64,000 nucleotides of DNA from Bradyrhizobium sp. 138 (GTDB lineage Bacteria; Pseudomonadota; Alphaproteobacteria; Rhizobiales; Xanthobacteraceae): positions 186,001-250,000 of the forward strand of contig NZ_JADPKT010000020.1 of NCBI RefSeq assembly GCF_023074075.1, given 5' to 3'. Below the pieces are notes generated by a model. The model was not told where the DNA came from and searched no databases. It saw only the letters and a program-made list of their open reading frames with translations. The position numbers and the translations under genes are program-made. Below are positions 18,763-28,047 of the stretch, in pieces; position 1 is the stretch's first letter, and every line of letters starts with the position of its first letter.

Positions 18763-19386
18763 TTAACTCCCCCTGCGGGACGCGACATAGCGTCCGACCA
18801 TTTCGTCGATCTTGGCCGCGATGGCGCCGCGCTCCAGCACGACGCCGCCATCGGCCCATTCGATCCGGCAGTCGCCGGTGGCAATCTCCGGTTCGGCCAG
18901 GATCACCAGCCGGCCCTCGAAGCCGCTCTGCTTGGCGAGCCGCTCGATCTTGTCGCGGGCGGCGTCGTAGAGCGCATCGTTGATGCGGACGACGAGATGC
19001 GGCGTCGCGACCAGATGCGAGAAGCAGTCCTTGACCAGCGCGACGATCTCGCCGAGCGGCTCCGCGGCGACGAGGTCGGCGCACAGCTTGCGCGCGACCG
19101 CCAACGCGACGTCGACCGCCTCGGTTTCCATCTTGGATTCGATGCCGCCGATACCGGACGCGATGCCGCGGATGCCGATGTTGATCTCTTCCATGGCGAG
19201 CGCGACGCGGCGGTCGCTCTCGGCCTTGGCTTCGCGCTGGCCGGCGGCAAAGCCGTCCTGATAGGCGCGCGCTTCGGCTTCCGCGACCTTCTGCGCGATC
19301 TCGGCGGCGGTCGCGGCCTTCTCGCGCGTCGCCCGCTCGGGTGCCGCGAAGTCGGTATCGAACAGGAATTTCGCCGGAGCGGCCAT
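18763..19386 (-). CDS. fliH: FliH-like flagellar export ATPase regulator (FlbE type)
   Basis: A 207-aa protein in the position of FliH (called FlbE in Caulobacter). The first third is an Ala/Glu/Arg-rich helix (IAQKVAEAEARAYQDGFAAG), expected to be coiled-coil. The remainder (VALAVARKLCADLVAAEPLG, HLVVRINDALYDAARDKIE, IEWADGGVVLERG) fits the FliH/YscL C-terminal domain that binds the export ATPase FliI. ATG 19386 overlaps the fliG stop as ATGA, so translation is probably coupled. It is less conserved than its neighbours; the call rests on these motifs and gene order. Confidence 0.85.
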   Translation of the reverse strand: MAAPAKFLFDTDFAAPERATREKAATAAEIAQKVAEAEARAYQDGFAAGQREAKAESDRRVALAMEEINIGIRGIASGIGGIESKMETEAVDVALAVARKLCADLVAAEPLGEIVALVKDCFSHLVATPHLVVRINDALYDAARDKIERLAKQSGFEGRLVILAEPEIATGDCRIEWADGGVVLERGAIAAKIDEMVGRYVASRRGS

Positions 19387-20483
19387 CAGTACACCAGTTC
19401 GTCGTCGGCGCGGTTCTTGGTCAGCATGATCTCGCCCTTGGCGGCGAGGTCCTTGGCGAGGTTGACCAACAGCGCCTGGGCCTCGTCGACGTCGCGCAGG
19501 CGCACAGGGCCCATCGCCGCCATGTCGTCCTGGAGCATCTTGGCCGCGCGTGAGGACATGTTGCCGAAGAAGAAGTTGCGAACGTCCTCGTTGGCGCTCT
19601 TGAGCGCGACGCCGAGCTTGTCCTTGTCGACGTTGCGCATGAGAGTCTGGGCCGATCCGGAATCGAGCTTCACGAGGTCGTCGAAGGTGAACATCAGCGC
19701 CTTGATGCGCTCGGCCGATTCGCGGTTGTCCTCCTCCAGCGAGGTGATGAAGCGGGTTTCGGTCTGGCGGTCGAAATTGTTGAAGATTTCCGCCATCACC
19801 TCGTGGGCGTCGCGGCGGCGGGTCTGGGACAGATTGGACATGAATTCGGTGCGCAGCGTTTTCTCCACGCTCTCGATCACCTCCTTCTGCACCGCCTCCA
19901 TCTTCAGCATGCGGTTGACGACGTCGAGCGCGAGCTCCTCGGGGAAGATGCCGAGCACGCGCGCGGCGTGCTCCGGCTTCAGCTTCGACAGCACCACCGC
20001 GATGGTTTGCGGATATTCGTTCTTGAGGTAGTTGGCGAGGACCTCTTCCTGCACGTTGGAGAGCTTCTCCCACATGTTGCGTCCGGCAGGGCCGCGGATC
20101 TCGTCCATGATGCCGTTGACGCGCTCCGGCGGCAGATATTGCTGCAACAGGCGCTCGGTGGCGTCGAAATTGCCCATCAGCGCGCCGGAGGCCGACATGC
20201 GCGAGACGAATTCGAGCAGCATGTCTTCCACGGTGTCGACCTCGACGGTGCCGAGCGTCGACATTTCCAGCGAGAGCTGGCGCACCTCGTCGTCGTCGAG
20301 CAGGCTCCAGATCTTGCCGCCATATTGCTCGCCGAGCGCGAGCATCAGGATCGCGGCGCGCTTCGGTCCGGACAATTGTTCGGCCGGCTTGCCGTCCTTT
20401 GACCTTGTGTTGGCACGCTGACCGAGCGTGGAGATCACGCTGGTGATGTCGTTGCTGTTGGCGTTTTGCAATGCGGCGGCCAT
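19386..20483 (-). CDS. fliG: Flagellar motor switch protein FliG
   Basis: A 365-aa rotor protein. After a variable 30-residue start come the FliG_N, middle and C-terminal domains. The middle domain has the EHPQ-like segment as [20 protein letters not shown]. The C-terminal domain contains [12 protein letters not shown] and the charged helix region that touches the stator, and ends [13 protein letters not shown]. It starts 18 bp after the fliF stop. FliG links the FliF ring to the FliM/FliN C-ring and takes torque from MotA. Confidence 0.96.
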   Translation of the reverse strand: MAAALQNANSNDITSVISTLGQRANTRSKDGKPAEQLSGPKRAAILMLALGEQYGGKIWSLLDDDEVRQLSLEMSTLGTVEVDTVEDMLLEFVSRMSASGALMGNFDATERLLQQYLPPERVNGIMDEIRGPAGRNMWEKLSNVQEEVLANYLKNEYPQTIAVVLSKLKPEHAARVLGIFPEELALDVVNRMLKMEAVQKEVIESVEKTLRTEFMSNLSQTRRRDAHEVMAEIFNNFDRQTETRFITSLEEDNRESAERIKALMFTFDDLVKLDSGSAQTLMRNVDKDKLGVALKSANEDVRNFFFGNMSSRAAKMLQDDMAAMGPVRLRDVDEAQALLVNLAKDLAAKGEIMLTKNRADDELVY

Positions 20484-20501
20484 GTCAGATCACTTCTCGT
20501 A

Positions 20502-22112
20502 TTACTTTGCGGATTCGCTCAGCCATTGGCGGACGATGGCGACGGTTTCGTTGGGATTACGCTCGGCGAGCTCGCCGACGCGGTGAACGGATTGGGCATG
20601 GACCTGGCCCTGGATGGTGGCGACGTCGATCGCGCTGGCGGCGCCGCTCGGCAGGAGCGGCTGGGCGGCCGGCACGGCCTCTTCGGAAGCCGCCGGGCCG
20701 ATGAGCACGCCGGAGATGGCGGCGGCGACCTCGTCGGACGCGAGGATGCGCTTGACCAGCGGGCGGATCACCAGGAACAGCACGATCAGGCCGAGCAGCA
20801 TCATCACGCCGAGCTCGACGAAGTACATGACGTCGTCCTTGGTGAACTGCAGCATGGCGAGGAAGCCTGAGGGTTCACCGATCGGGGCGGTGGAGGGCGC
20901 ATCGGCGAAGCGCAGATTGACGACCTCGACCTGGTCGCCGCGCTTCTGGTCGAAGCCGATCGCCGAGCGCACCAGCGCGGCGATGCGATCGAGCTGCTCC
21001 TTGGTGCGGTCCTGATAGGCCAGCTCGCCCTTGTCGTTCTTGGAATAGATGCCGTCGACCAGCACCGCGACCGAGATGCGGTTGACCCGGCCGGCCTCGG
21101 TCACCTCGGTCTTGGTGGTGCGGGAGATCTCGTAATTGTTGGTCTCTTCGGTCTTCTTGCTCTGATCCTTGGCCGCGACGCCGTTGTTCTGCTGGTTGCC
21201 GGGCAGCTCGTTGTTGACGGTGACCTGGCCGTTGTTGTCGGCGGTCATGCTCTGCTCTTCGCGGGTCTGGCTCGAGCGCAGCACCCGGCCTTCGGGATCG
21301 TACTTGTCCGAGGTCTGGGTCACCTTGTTGAAGTCGAAATCGGCGGAGAGCTGCACGCGGGCGCGGCCCGATCCGACCACGGAGGAGACGATGTCCTCGA
21401 CCTGCTTGCGCATCCGCTTCTCGAAGGAGATGCGGCGCTCGTCGCCGACCGCCTGCTCCGGATCGGCCGCCGCGCCGTCGGCGAGCAGCTGGCCGGCCTC
21501 GTCGACGATCGAGACCCGCTGCGGCTTCAGGCCGTTGACGGCGGAGGCGACAAGATGGCGGATGGCGCGGATCTGCTGGGCTTCCAGCGCGCCGCGGACA
21601 CGGACCACGATCGAGGCCGACGGCTCCGGCGCCTCGCGCGCAAACAGCGGGCGCTCGGGCAGCACCAGATGGACGCGGGCGGCCTGGATGCGGTCGATGG
21701 CGCGGATGGTGCGGGCGAGCTCGCCTTCCAGCGCGCGGAGGTGATTGATGTTCTGGACGAAAGAGGTGGTGCCGAGGGCGTCCGACTTGTCGAACACCTC
21801 GTAGCCGACGCCGCCGCCCTTGGGCAGGCCGCCCTCGGCGAGCTTCATCCGCAGCCGCGTGACCTTGTCCTTGGGCACCATGATGATGGCGCCCTCATTG
21901 CGGATCTCGAACTGGATGCCCTGGCGTTCCAGGTCCTTGATGATGCCGGAGGAGTCCTCGACGCTGAGGTCGGTGAACAGCGTCGTCATCTGCGGCGTGG
22001 TGACGCGCATGATGACGAACGCGAAGAAGCCGATGAGCGCGGCGGTGACCGCGATCATCGCCCCGAACCGGGCGGCGCCGATACTCTTCAAAAAGTCCGC
22101 AAGACCTTGCAA
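20502..22112 (-). CDS. fliF: Flagellar MS-ring protein FliF
   Basis: A 536-aa protein with an N-terminal membrane helix (FGAMIAVTAALIGFFAFVIM), the YscJ/FliF domain (TLFTDLSVEDSSGIIKDLER, PKGGGVGYEVFDKSDALGTT), a disordered middle around residues 260-330 rich in Asn and Gln, and a second membrane helix at about residues 440-465 (VMYFVELGVMMLLGLIVLFL). The C-terminal tail binds FliG. The start appears to be TTG at 22112 (MQGLADFLKSIGAARFG), the usual N-terminus of the family; no ATG fits. It heads the fliF-fliG-fliH-fliN-flbD group. Confidence 0.95.
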   Translation of the reverse strand: MQGLADFLKSIGAARFGAMIAVTAALIGFFAFVIMRVTTPQMTTLFTDLSVEDSSGIIKDLERQGIQFEIRNEGAIIMVPKDKVTRLRMKLAEGGLPKGGGVGYEVFDKSDALGTTSFVQNINHLRALEGELARTIRAIDRIQAARVHLVLPERPLFAREAPEPSASIVVRVRGALEAQQIRAIRHLVASAVNGLKPQRVSIVDEAGQLLADGAAADPEQAVGDERRISFEKRMRKQVEDIVSSVVGSGRARVQLSADFDFNKVTQTSDKYDPEGRVLRSSQTREEQSMTADNNGQVTVNNELPGNQQNNGVAAKDQSKKTEETNNYEISRTTKTEVTEAGRVNRISVAVLVDGIYSKNDKGELAYQDRTKEQLDRIAALVRSAIGFDQKRGDQVEVVNLRFADAPSTAPIGEPSGFLAMLQFTKDDVMYFVELGVMMLLGLIVLFLVIRPLVKRILASDEVAAAISGVLIGPAASEEAVPAAQPLLPSGAASAIDVATIQGQVHAQSVHRVGELAERNPNETVAIVRQWLSESAK

Positions 22113-22193
22113 GCAACCGCCCCAACAGATTCGGCCGCTTTCACCGGAAAGGCCGACTGGGCAATTATTGCCTAGGGGATGGTTTCGATATGG

Positions 22194-22207
22194 TTAACGA
22201 AGGTTAA
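22194..22207 (-). promoter_or_regulatory. Candidate CtrA-like site in the fliF promoter
   Basis: TTAACGAAGGTTAA contains two TTAA half-sites with a 6-base spacer, 82 bp before the fliF start. The CtrA consensus is TTAA-N7-TTAA, so spacing is one base short. Control of fliF by CtrA is known in Caulobacter; here it is a suggestion. Confidence 0.35.
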
Positions 22208-22242
22208 GAGGTCGGACAAAAGTAGCGCCAAAGAGCGATATG

Positions 22243-22276
22243 AAAAAAATCGGCCTCGCAGGGCGAGGCCGATTTT
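22243..22276 (-). terminator. Rho-independent terminator after sciP
   Basis: On the minus strand a perfect 14-bp stem (AAAATCGGCCTCGC and its inverse) with a 3-base loop is followed by a run of seven T. It lies 30 bp after the sciP stop and upstream of fliF, so sciP transcripts should end here and fliF must have its own promoter. Confidence 0.9.
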
Positions 22277-22305
22277 CGTCAAAAGCCGCAGTTTTCCGGA
22301 TCGCC

Positions 22306-22581
22306 TTACTGGCGATATTGCTGGATACGGGTGGTGCGAAGGCCCGCCAGACCATGCTGGTCGATGGAAAACTGCCAGGAGAGGAATTCGTCGACCGTCA
22401 GGGTATAACGGCTGCAGGCCTCCTCGAGCGAAAGAAGTCCACCACGGACAGCGGCGACGACTTCGGCCTTGCGGCGGATGACCCAGCGTTTGGTGCCGGG
22501 TGCAGGCAGATCCGCGATCGTCAACGGACTACCGTCCGGCCCGATGACGTATTTTACCCTCGGGCGATGGGGTTCTGTCAT
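22306..22581 (-). CDS. sciP: SciP-like DUF1153 protein, CtrA inhibitor
   Basis: A 91-aa protein of the DUF1153 family, including SciP of Caulobacter, which binds CtrA and blocks its transcription activation. The helix-turn-helix-like body is clear: VKYVIGPDGSPLTIADLPAP, TKRWVIRRKAEVVAAVRGGL, LSLEEACSRYTLTVDEFLSW, then GLAGLRTTRIQQYRQ. ATG 22581 (MTEPHRPR) is the family's normal start; an upstream TTG would add seven residues. In Caulobacter sciP also lies near fliF (from memory). A strong terminator follows it. Confidence 0.9.
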   Translation of the reverse strand: MTEPHRPRVKYVIGPDGSPLTIADLPAPGTKRWVIRRKAEVVAAVRGGLLSLEEACSRYTLTVDEFLSWQFSIDQHGLAGLRTTRIQQYRQ

Positions 22582-22639
22582 GGCGTACTCACAAACTCTC
22601 AACCACTGAACTCACGCCGTAACCCTACGCCCGGCGGCT

Positions 22640-22654
22640 TAAAAATCCGCTAAG
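22640..22654 (-). promoter_or_regulatory. Candidate CtrA-like site upstream of sciP
   Basis: TTAA-AAATCCG-CTAA has the 7-base spacing of the CtrA consensus with one mismatch in a half-site, about 60 bp before the sciP start. CtrA drives sciP in Caulobacter, so the position is sensible, but the match is imperfect. Confidence 0.3.
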
Positions 22655-22785
22655 CCTAAGGCTTCAATACAATTCTCGTTGAAAATGGCTGGAACGCACT
22701 CGTCCTCGGCCGGCGTCAGGGCCAGTCGAGGGGGATTTCGTAAATACTTTAATAACGAATGGGGCCCGTAAGGGGCTCTCTCAGC

Positions 22786-22855
22786 GTCGTCCCGGCCTAG
22801 TGCGCAATGGCGCTCGGGGCGCCGGGACCCAATTACGCACTAGGGCGGGGATGAC
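22786..22855. repeat. Intergenic palindromic repeat (CCTAGTGCG/CGCACTAGG type)
   Basis: CGTCGTCCCGGCCTAGTGCG is mirrored by CGCACTAGGGCGGGGATGAC around a GC-rich centre. The flanking CGTCGTCCC / GGGGATGACA ends are typical of Bradyrhizobium REP elements. It lies between the sciP upstream region and the flgD stop. The rest of 22582-22882 holds no gene that I can see. Confidence 0.8.
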
Positions 22856-22882
22856 ACCGAATATGTGGCTCGTGCCCCCGCC

Positions 22883-23587
22883 TCAATTGCTGCTCGTCGC
22901 GATGATGCTCTTCACCTGGCTCAGGGTGTAGCTGGCGCCGTCGATGGTGAGCAGCGGCGGCGACTGGGTCAGGTCGACCGACGACACCACGCCCTGCACC
23001 TGGGCGGCGATGCCGACATTGTTGTTCGCCACGTCCTTGCCCGTCGCCGAGATCGTGTACTTGCCGTCGGGCCATTGCGTGCCGTCATTGCCCATTCCAT
23101 TCCAGGTGAAGGGAATGTCGGTGCCGGCGGCGGCGGTGTATTTGCCGGTGAACACGGTCTGGCCACTGGCATTGGCGACGGTGATGTCGACGGTCGAGTC
23201 GGTCGGCACGTTGAGATGCCAGGTCGCCGACGACTTCGTCATGGTCGCGGTCGAGCCGTCGACCAGGGCGGTCTTGCCGACGAAGCCCAGCGCCTGGGTT
23301 GCCTGCGTGGTCTGCTGCAGGGTGACGAGCTGGGACAGCGCATCGTTGGTCTTGAGCTGCTGCTCGACGCCGGCGAACTGTACCAGTTGCTGGGTGAACT
23401 GGTTGGTGTCGAGCGGATCCAGCGGGTTCTGGTTCTGCAACTGCGTGGTCAGCAGCGTCAGGAAGGTCTGGAAGTTGCCGGCGAGCGTCGATCCCGTGGT
23501 CGAGCTCAGCGAGTTCGACGAGGAGGATTTCGGCAGGTCGGTCGTCCCGGAGACGACGGAAGGGGCGGTGGCGCCAGTCGTGGTCAT
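22883..23587 (-). CDS. flgD: Flagellar hook assembly (cap) protein FlgD
   Basis: A 234-aa hook-cap protein. After a Ser/Thr-rich start comes the FlgD N-terminal signature: FQTFLTLLTTQLQNQNPLDP followed by LDTNQFTQQLVQFAGVEQQL. The C-terminal half is the FlgD Ig-like/tudor part (GQTVFTGKYTAAAGTDIPFT, WNGMGNDGTQWPDGKYTI). It scaffolds hook subunit assembly and is exported by the flagellar type III system. ATG 23587 is preferred over the TTG two codons earlier. It follows fliK by 12 bp, forming a fliK-flgD pair. Confidence 0.95.
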   Translation of the reverse strand: MTTTGATAPSVVSGTTDLPKSSSSNSLSSTTGSTLAGNFQTFLTLLTTQLQNQNPLDPLDTNQFTQQLVQFAGVEQQLKTNDALSQLVTLQQTTQATQALGFVGKTALVDGSTATMTKSSATWHLNVPTDSTVDITVANASGQTVFTGKYTAAAGTDIPFTWNGMGNDGTQWPDGKYTISATGKDVANNNVGIAAQVQGVVSSVDLTQSPPLLTIDGASYTLSQVKSIIATSSN

Positions 23588-23599
23588 GTCCAATACTCC

Positions 23600-25213
23600 C
23601 TACACTCTGATGTCGACGCCGCTGCTCGGCCCGTACATGCGGCCATAGCCGCGCCCGACGGGTGCGGCAGCAACGGTCTCGTCCTCGCTGATGATCAGCC
23701 GGCGGGCATTGCCGCCATTGTCGTTGTTCTGGCCGGAGTTCTGGCCCGATGAATTCTGGTCGCGCAGGCTGAAGGACAGCCCGTTGCTGCCGGTCTTGAG
23801 GCCGGCATCGTCGAGCGCGCGCTGCAATTGCGGCGCGTCCTGGCGCAGCATCTGCAACGTCTCCGGCTTTTCCACCGTGAGATGCGAGGTGACGTTGCCG
23901 GCGCGGTCGACATTGATGCGGACGTCGATGCGGCCGAGCTCGGCCGGATCGAGGCTGATGTCGAAGCGGGATTTGCCGGAGCGGATGGCGGCCGCGATCT
24001 CGACCGGAATGCCGTTGATCGGCACCGCCGTCGCGGTGGCCGCGGTCGCGGTCAGCGTCGCGGTCGATGCGGACGCCGTCGAGGTCGTGTTGGTCAGCGG
24101 CGCCTGCACGGCGGAGGCCGCCTGCGCGCTGGCGTCGGTGGTGTTGAAAGCGGCCTGCGCATTGGCATGGGCCTGGGCGGCCGGTGCGGCCGGGATCGTG
24201 TCGGGGTTGCGGTCCGCGGCGCCGGGCTTGGCGTCGGTCGCACTGTCATCTGCCTGCAGCTTTGCGCTTTGCGCATGCGCGGCGGCGTTGGCGGTCGCAG
24301 CGCCGGGCGCCGGTACCGTGGCAGCGTTCGCCTTGCCGGTGTCCTGGCCGATATTGGAGACGTCGGACTGTCCCTGCGCCGTGGCGACAGCCTGGAACGA
24401 GGTCTTCGGCGTGCCGGGATTGGCGGGGATCAGTCCGCCGGTCGGCTTGGCGTCGGTCGCGGCCGCGTCGGTCGCTCCAGTCGCGGCATCGGCCAGCGTC
24501 GCCGAGGTATCGGCATCGACTTTGGCGCCGGCGGTCTTGGCGCTCTTGTCGGCCGGCGTGGCGGTGTCGGTCTTGGGGCCGGCGATCTGCGCCGCGGTCG
24601 AGGCGCTGGCGGCGAGGCCGGCGGCGGCGATCGTCAGCGGCGAGGCGGTGGCGGCCTGGTTCGCCGTTGCGTTCGGATCGACCGGGACGACCGGTGCTGC
24701 CACCACGATCGCGTTGGGATCGGGCAAGGCGGCCTGCGCCGCGTCGGTCGGCGCGATCGCCGCGGCATCGGCGGCGGCGGTGAGCCCATCGCTGGCTTCG
24801 GTCTCATCGCCCTTGGCTTCTTCGGACGTATCAGCCGATTTGGCGTCGGATGTCTCGGACGTGTCCTTGACCTTGCCGGCGTCCTTGGCCGGATCGGCGG
24901 CCGTACCGCTCGCCTCGTCGTTCCCCGCGGGCGCGGACGTATCGGTATCGTCGCTCGCCTTGCTCTGCGGGGGCGGCTCGGTGGATGAAGTGTCGCGCGG
25001 GCCCTTGTCCAACGAGGACGAATCGCTCCGCCGCGGCGCGTTATCCTGGGCCTGCGCGGCGGCATTGGTGCTGATCGCCTGGGTGTTGCTGTCGACCAGC
25101 GACCCGAAGCTATCGTTCGCGGACGGCTCTTTGGCACTCTGCGACCGGGTAGGCTTTTGCTGCGCGCTCGAAACCTGCACGCTTGCCACGACATCTGACG
25201 TACGACCGACCAC
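23600..25213 (-). CDS. fliK: Flagellar hook-length control protein FliK
   Basis: A 537-aa protein. The first 390 residues are Ala/Asp/Thr/Lys-rich and probably disordered, as in the ruler part of FliK. The C-terminal FliK domain starts near residue 405: VEIAAAIRSGKSRFDISLDP, AELGRIDVRINVDRAGNVTS, LTVEKPETLQMLRQDAPQLQ, then ALDDAGLKTGSNGLSFSLRD. It ends with a Gln/Asn-rich tail. The start is GTG at 25213 after GAGGGG. FliK stops hook growth by switching export specificity. It heads the minus-strand pair with flgD. Confidence 0.9.
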   Translation of the reverse strand: MVGRTSDVVASVQVSSAQQKPTRSQSAKEPSANDSFGSLVDSNTQAISTNAAAQAQDNAPRRSDSSSLDKGPRDTSSTEPPPQSKASDDTDTSAPAGNDEASGTAADPAKDAGKVKDTSETSDAKSADTSEEAKGDETEASDGLTAAADAAAIAPTDAAQAALPDPNAIVVAAPVVPVDPNATANQAATASPLTIAAAGLAASASTAAQIAGPKTDTATPADKSAKTAGAKVDADTSATLADAATGATDAAATDAKPTGGLIPANPGTPKTSFQAVATAQGQSDVSNIGQDTGKANAATVPAPGAATANAAAHAQSAKLQADDSATDAKPGAADRNPDTIPAAPAAQAHANAQAAFNTTDASAQAASAVQAPLTNTTSTASASTATLTATAATATAVPINGIPVEIAAAIRSGKSRFDISLDPAELGRIDVRINVDRAGNVTSHLTVEKPETLQMLRQDAPQLQRALDDAGLKTGSNGLSFSLRDQNSSGQNSGQNNDNGGNARRLIISEDETVAAAPVGRGYGRMYGPSSGVDIRV

Positions 25214-25558
25214 AGGCGACCCCTCGGAAACAACTTCGGCATCAGGGGAGCAAGGAGCGGGCCAGCGTCTTGCTGTGTATATTTAAATAACAAAATCAAT
25301 AGCTTGACGATTTGGAGCCGCCGCCGCTAGGCCGGCCGCGACCCCGCCATTTCTGCCCCCCGGCAAGAATTGCCCTAAGCTGGCCGCCCCTGTGATTGCT
25401 TCACCGGAATGCCGCCTATATTAAAGAGGTTACTCTCAGCCGCTTTCGACCGGGCAGTCGTACCATTCGGGAACCAGGGTTCCCGGGGATCGCCGATGTC
25501 CCGCGAGAAGCATGACATCGCGGATCGCCGCACGCCGCCGCCACAAACCTTAAGGCCC
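25214..25558. promoter_or_regulatory. Divergent promoter region between fliK and mnmA
   Basis: These 345 bases separate divergent genes. A notably AT-rich block (TATATTTAAATAACAAAATC at about 25279-25298) stands out against the GC-rich surroundings and may form the promoter of fliK or mnmA. The mnmA frame is open from 25409, but that part lacks family similarity and I treat it as leader. Confidence 0.45.
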
Positions 25559-26740
25559 ATGCGCAACAGTCTGGATCTCGAAGGCCGTCCTGAGGACACC
25601 AGGGTCGTTGTCGCCATGTCGGGCGGCGTCGACTCCTCGACGACGGCTGCGCTTCTGAAGGCGGAAGGCTACGACGTCGTCGGCATCACGCTGCAGCTCT
25701 ACGACCATGGCGCGGCGACCCATCGCAAGGGCGCCTGCTGCGCCGGCCAGGACATCCACGACGCGCGCGACGTCGCGGCCAAGCTCGGCATTCCCCATTA
25801 CGTGCTCGACTACGAGGATCGCTTTCGCGAATCCGTCATCGACAATTTCGCCGACTCTTATGCTCTTGGCGAAACGCCGGTGCCCTGCATCGAGTGCAAC
25901 CGCAGCGTCAAATTCCGCGACCTCCTGAAGACCGCGCGCGAGCTCGGGGCCCAGGCGCTCGCCACCGGCCATTACGTCGCCTCGCGCCGTCTCAACAACG
26001 GCTCGCGTGCGCTGGTCTGCGCGGCCGACGCCGACCGCGACCAGAGCTATTTCCTGTTCGCGACCACGCGCGAGCAGCTCGACTTCCTGCGCTTCCCGCT
26101 CGGCGACATGACCAAGCCGGAGACGCGCGAGCTCGCGCGGCGCTATGGCCTGTCCGTCGCCGACAAGCACGACAGCCAGGACATCTGCTTCGTGCCGACG
26201 GGCCGCTACACCGACATCATCACGCGCCTGCGCCCGAACGCGATGGACCCCGGCGACATCGTCGATCTCGACGGGCGGGTGCTCGGCCGGCACAACGGCA
26301 TCGCCAATTTCACCGTCGGCCAGCGCCGCGGCCTCGGCATCGCAGCTCACGCGCCGCTGTTCGTGGTGCGGCTGGAGGCGGCCACCCGCCGCGTCGTCGT
26401 CGGCCCGCGCGATGCCCTGAAGATGCACCGCATCGCACTTCGCGACGTCAACTGGATCGGCGACGGCGATATCGACCGCGCCATCGGCGGCGGCCTCGAG
26501 CTGTTCGTGCGCGTGCGCTCGACCCGCTCGCCGCAGCCCGCCTGGCTGCGCGGCGGAGACGGTCATTACGAGGTCGAGCTCGTCGCCGGCGAGGAGGGCG
26601 TCTCACCCGGCCAAGCCTGCGTGTTCTACGACGCAGCCAGCGGGCAGGCACGCGTGCTCGGCGGCGGCTTCATTCAAAGCGCCGCGGCAAAGCTCGCCAG
26701 CGACACGGCAAGGCCGCTCGCGGAAGCCGTGCGCGGCTGA
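25559..26740 (+). CDS. mnmA: tRNA-specific 2-thiouridylase MnmA
   Basis: A 393-aa cytoplasmic enzyme that places sulfur on U34 of tRNA Lys, Glu and Gln. It has the ATP pyrophosphatase PP-loop [17 protein letters not shown], the catalytic Cys in [14 protein letters not shown], and the second catalytic Cys in [12 protein letters not shown]. The C-terminal beta-barrel contains GQRRGLGIA and [11 protein letters not shown] 25559 ([11 protein letters not shown]) follows CTTAAGG and gives the usual family length; earlier in-frame starts at 25409 and 25496 would add unsupported residues. It is a housekeeping gene and stands alone. Confidence 0.96.
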   Translation: MRNSLDLEGRPEDTRVVVAMSGGVDSSTTAALLKAEGYDVVGITLQLYDHGAATHRKGACCAGQDIHDARDVAAKLGIPHYVLDYEDRFRESVIDNFADSYALGETPVPCIECNRSVKFRDLLKTARELGAQALATGHYVASRRLNNGSRALVCAADADRDQSYFLFATTREQLDFLRFPLGDMTKPETRELARRYGLSVADKHDSQDICFVPTGRYTDIITRLRPNAMDPGDIVDLDGRVLGRHNGIANFTVGQRRGLGIAAHAPLFVVRLEAATRRVVVGPRDALKMHRIALRDVNWIGDGDIDRAIGGGLELFVRVRSTRSPQPAWLRGGDGHYEVELVAGEEGVSPGQACVFYDAASGQARVLGGGFIQSAAAKLASDTARPLAEAVRG

Positions 26741-26782
26741 GAAATGACGAGATTTGGCCCGACTGTCGCCGCTACGTCGGTG

Positions 26783-26915
26783 CGCCCCCTCTCCCGCTTG
26801 CGGGAGGGGGGTGGGGCGAGGGCTTTCTCCGCCAGCGATATATCGCGAGAGGAAAGAACCCTCACCCGCCACGCTCTTGCGAGCGTGTCCACCTTTCCCG
26901 CAAGCGGGAGAGGCG
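26783..26915. repeat. Long intergenic inverted repeat (CTCCCGCTTGCGGGA type)
   Basis: The left arm with CTCTCCCGCTTGCGGGA at about 26788-26804 is mirrored by TCCCGCAAGCGGGAGAGGCG at 26896-26915. Each arm is itself a palindrome, giving a cloverleaf-like element of a type frequent in rhizobial genomes. It lies between mnmA and pmtA. Confidence 0.8.
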
Positions 26916-26990
26916 CTAGACCGCGCGCCGGGATGGATTTGATCTCACCAATGGTTATTCCTTTCGAAGGTTTTTGTTAGGGCAGGGGGC

Positions 26991-27629
26991 ATGGCAGCAG
27001 ACATCTCGCGGGCCGGGGTCGAGAAGGCCTATGGCCGCTGGGCGCCGGTGTATGATCTCGTGTTCGGCAAGGTGTTCGACGCCGGCCGGCAGTCGACCAT
27101 CGCCGAGGCCGACCGCATCGGCGGCCGCATCCTCGACGTCGGCGTCGGCACCGGACTCTCGCTGTCCGATTATTCACGCACTACGAGAATCTGCGGCGTC
27201 GACATTTCCGAGCCGATGCTGCGCAAGGCGCAGGCGCGGGTGCGTGCGCTTCGGCTGTCCAATGTCGAGGTGCTCTCGGTGATGGACGCGAAAAACCTCG
27301 CCTTCCCCGACAACGCCTTCGACGCGGTGGTCGCGCAATATGTCATCACCGCCGTGCCCGATCCCGAGGGCACGCTCGACGAGTTCGTGCGCGTGCTCAA
27401 GCACGGCGGCGAGCTGATCCTCGTCAACCACATCGGCGCGGAGACCGGCCCGCGAAAACTGTTCGAGCTGGCCTTCGCGCCCGTCGCCCGCCGCCTCGGC
27501 TGGCGCCCGGAATTCCCGTGGGCCCGTCTCGAGGGCTGGGCCGCCAGGCACGGCGGCGTCACGCTGGCCGAGCGCCGTCCGATGCCGCCGATGGGGCACT
27601 TCTCGCTGATCCGCTACCGCAAATCGTGA
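26991..27629 (+). CDS. pmtA: Phosphatidylethanolamine N-methyltransferase (PmtA, UbiE-like type)
   Basis: A 212-aa SAM-dependent methyltransferase. Motif I is ILDVGVGTGLSLSDY at about residue 47, the acidic motif II is CGVDISEPML, and the post-motif FDAVVAQYVITAVPDPEGTL follows. The N-terminus KAYGRWAPVYDLVFGKVFDA and the C-terminal GHFSLIRYRK are typical of the small Rhodobacter/Bradyrhizobium type PmtA, which makes phosphatidylcholine from phosphatidylethanolamine at the inner membrane. A ubiquinone-type methyltransferase is less likely. It is monocistronic or followed closely by the small exported protein gene. Confidence 0.85.
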   Translation: MAADISRAGVEKAYGRWAPVYDLVFGKVFDAGRQSTIAEADRIGGRILDVGVGTGLSLSDYSRTTRICGVDISEPMLRKAQARVRALRLSNVEVLSVMDAKNLAFPDNAFDAVVAQYVITAVPDPEGTLDEFVRVLKHGGELILVNHIGAETGPRKLFELAFAPVARRLGWRPEFPWARLEGWAARHGGVTLAERRPMPPMGHFSLIRYRKS

Positions 27630-27675
27630 TCATGCGGGCAGGGAACGGGGCGCGCGAGCTGCGCGTTTCTCTCCC

Positions 27676-28032
27676 ATGCGCACGACATCAAACATCATCC
27701 TGGTTGGCCTCCTGATCGCCGCTTCAGGCAGCGCGATCGCGCAGGCCCCGCCCGCCCCGGCGACGCCGCCGCAACAGACCGCGCCGCCATCCCCGCAACA
27801 TGCCGCGAACTGCACGCCGCAGGACCGGCCGAACCGTCAGGCCGACGGCACCACCACCGGCCAGTCCCGGGAACCGCTCGGCGACAAGCTGGCAAAGTCC
27901 GACGGCGTGCTCTGCCCGCCCGCCGGCGTCGATCCCGAGATGCACGCCCCCGCCCCCGACAGCGGCGGCAACACCCCGGTGATCCCGCCCCCGGGCAGCC
28001 CCGGCGGCGACCCGAATATAAGGCCGAAATAG
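27676..28032 (+). CDS. Small exported Pro-rich hypothetical protein
   Basis: A 118-aa protein with a signal peptide (MRTTSNIILVGLLIAASGSA, cleavage after AIA or IAQ near residue 23). The mature part is rich in Pro, Gln, Asp and Gly, with two Cys (NCTPQD and VLCPPA) that may form a disulfide. It ends PPGSPGGDPNIRPK. It lies 46 bp after pmtA on the same strand. Proteins of this look are common in Bradyrhizobium and have no known function. Two GC-rich hairpins follow its stop. Confidence 0.7.
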   Translation: MRTTSNIILVGLLIAASGSAIAQAPPAPATPPQQTAPPSPQHAANCTPQDRPNRQADGTTTGQSREPLGDKLAKSDGVLCPPAGVDPEMHAPAPDSGGNTPVIPPPGSPGGDPNIRPK

Positions 28033-28047
28033 CTAGCTCGTCCTTCG

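Noticed and set aside
23691..25286. Plus-strand open frame of 531 codons
   Set aside because: It is antisense to fliK; the Ala-rich content mirrors the low-complexity part of FliK.
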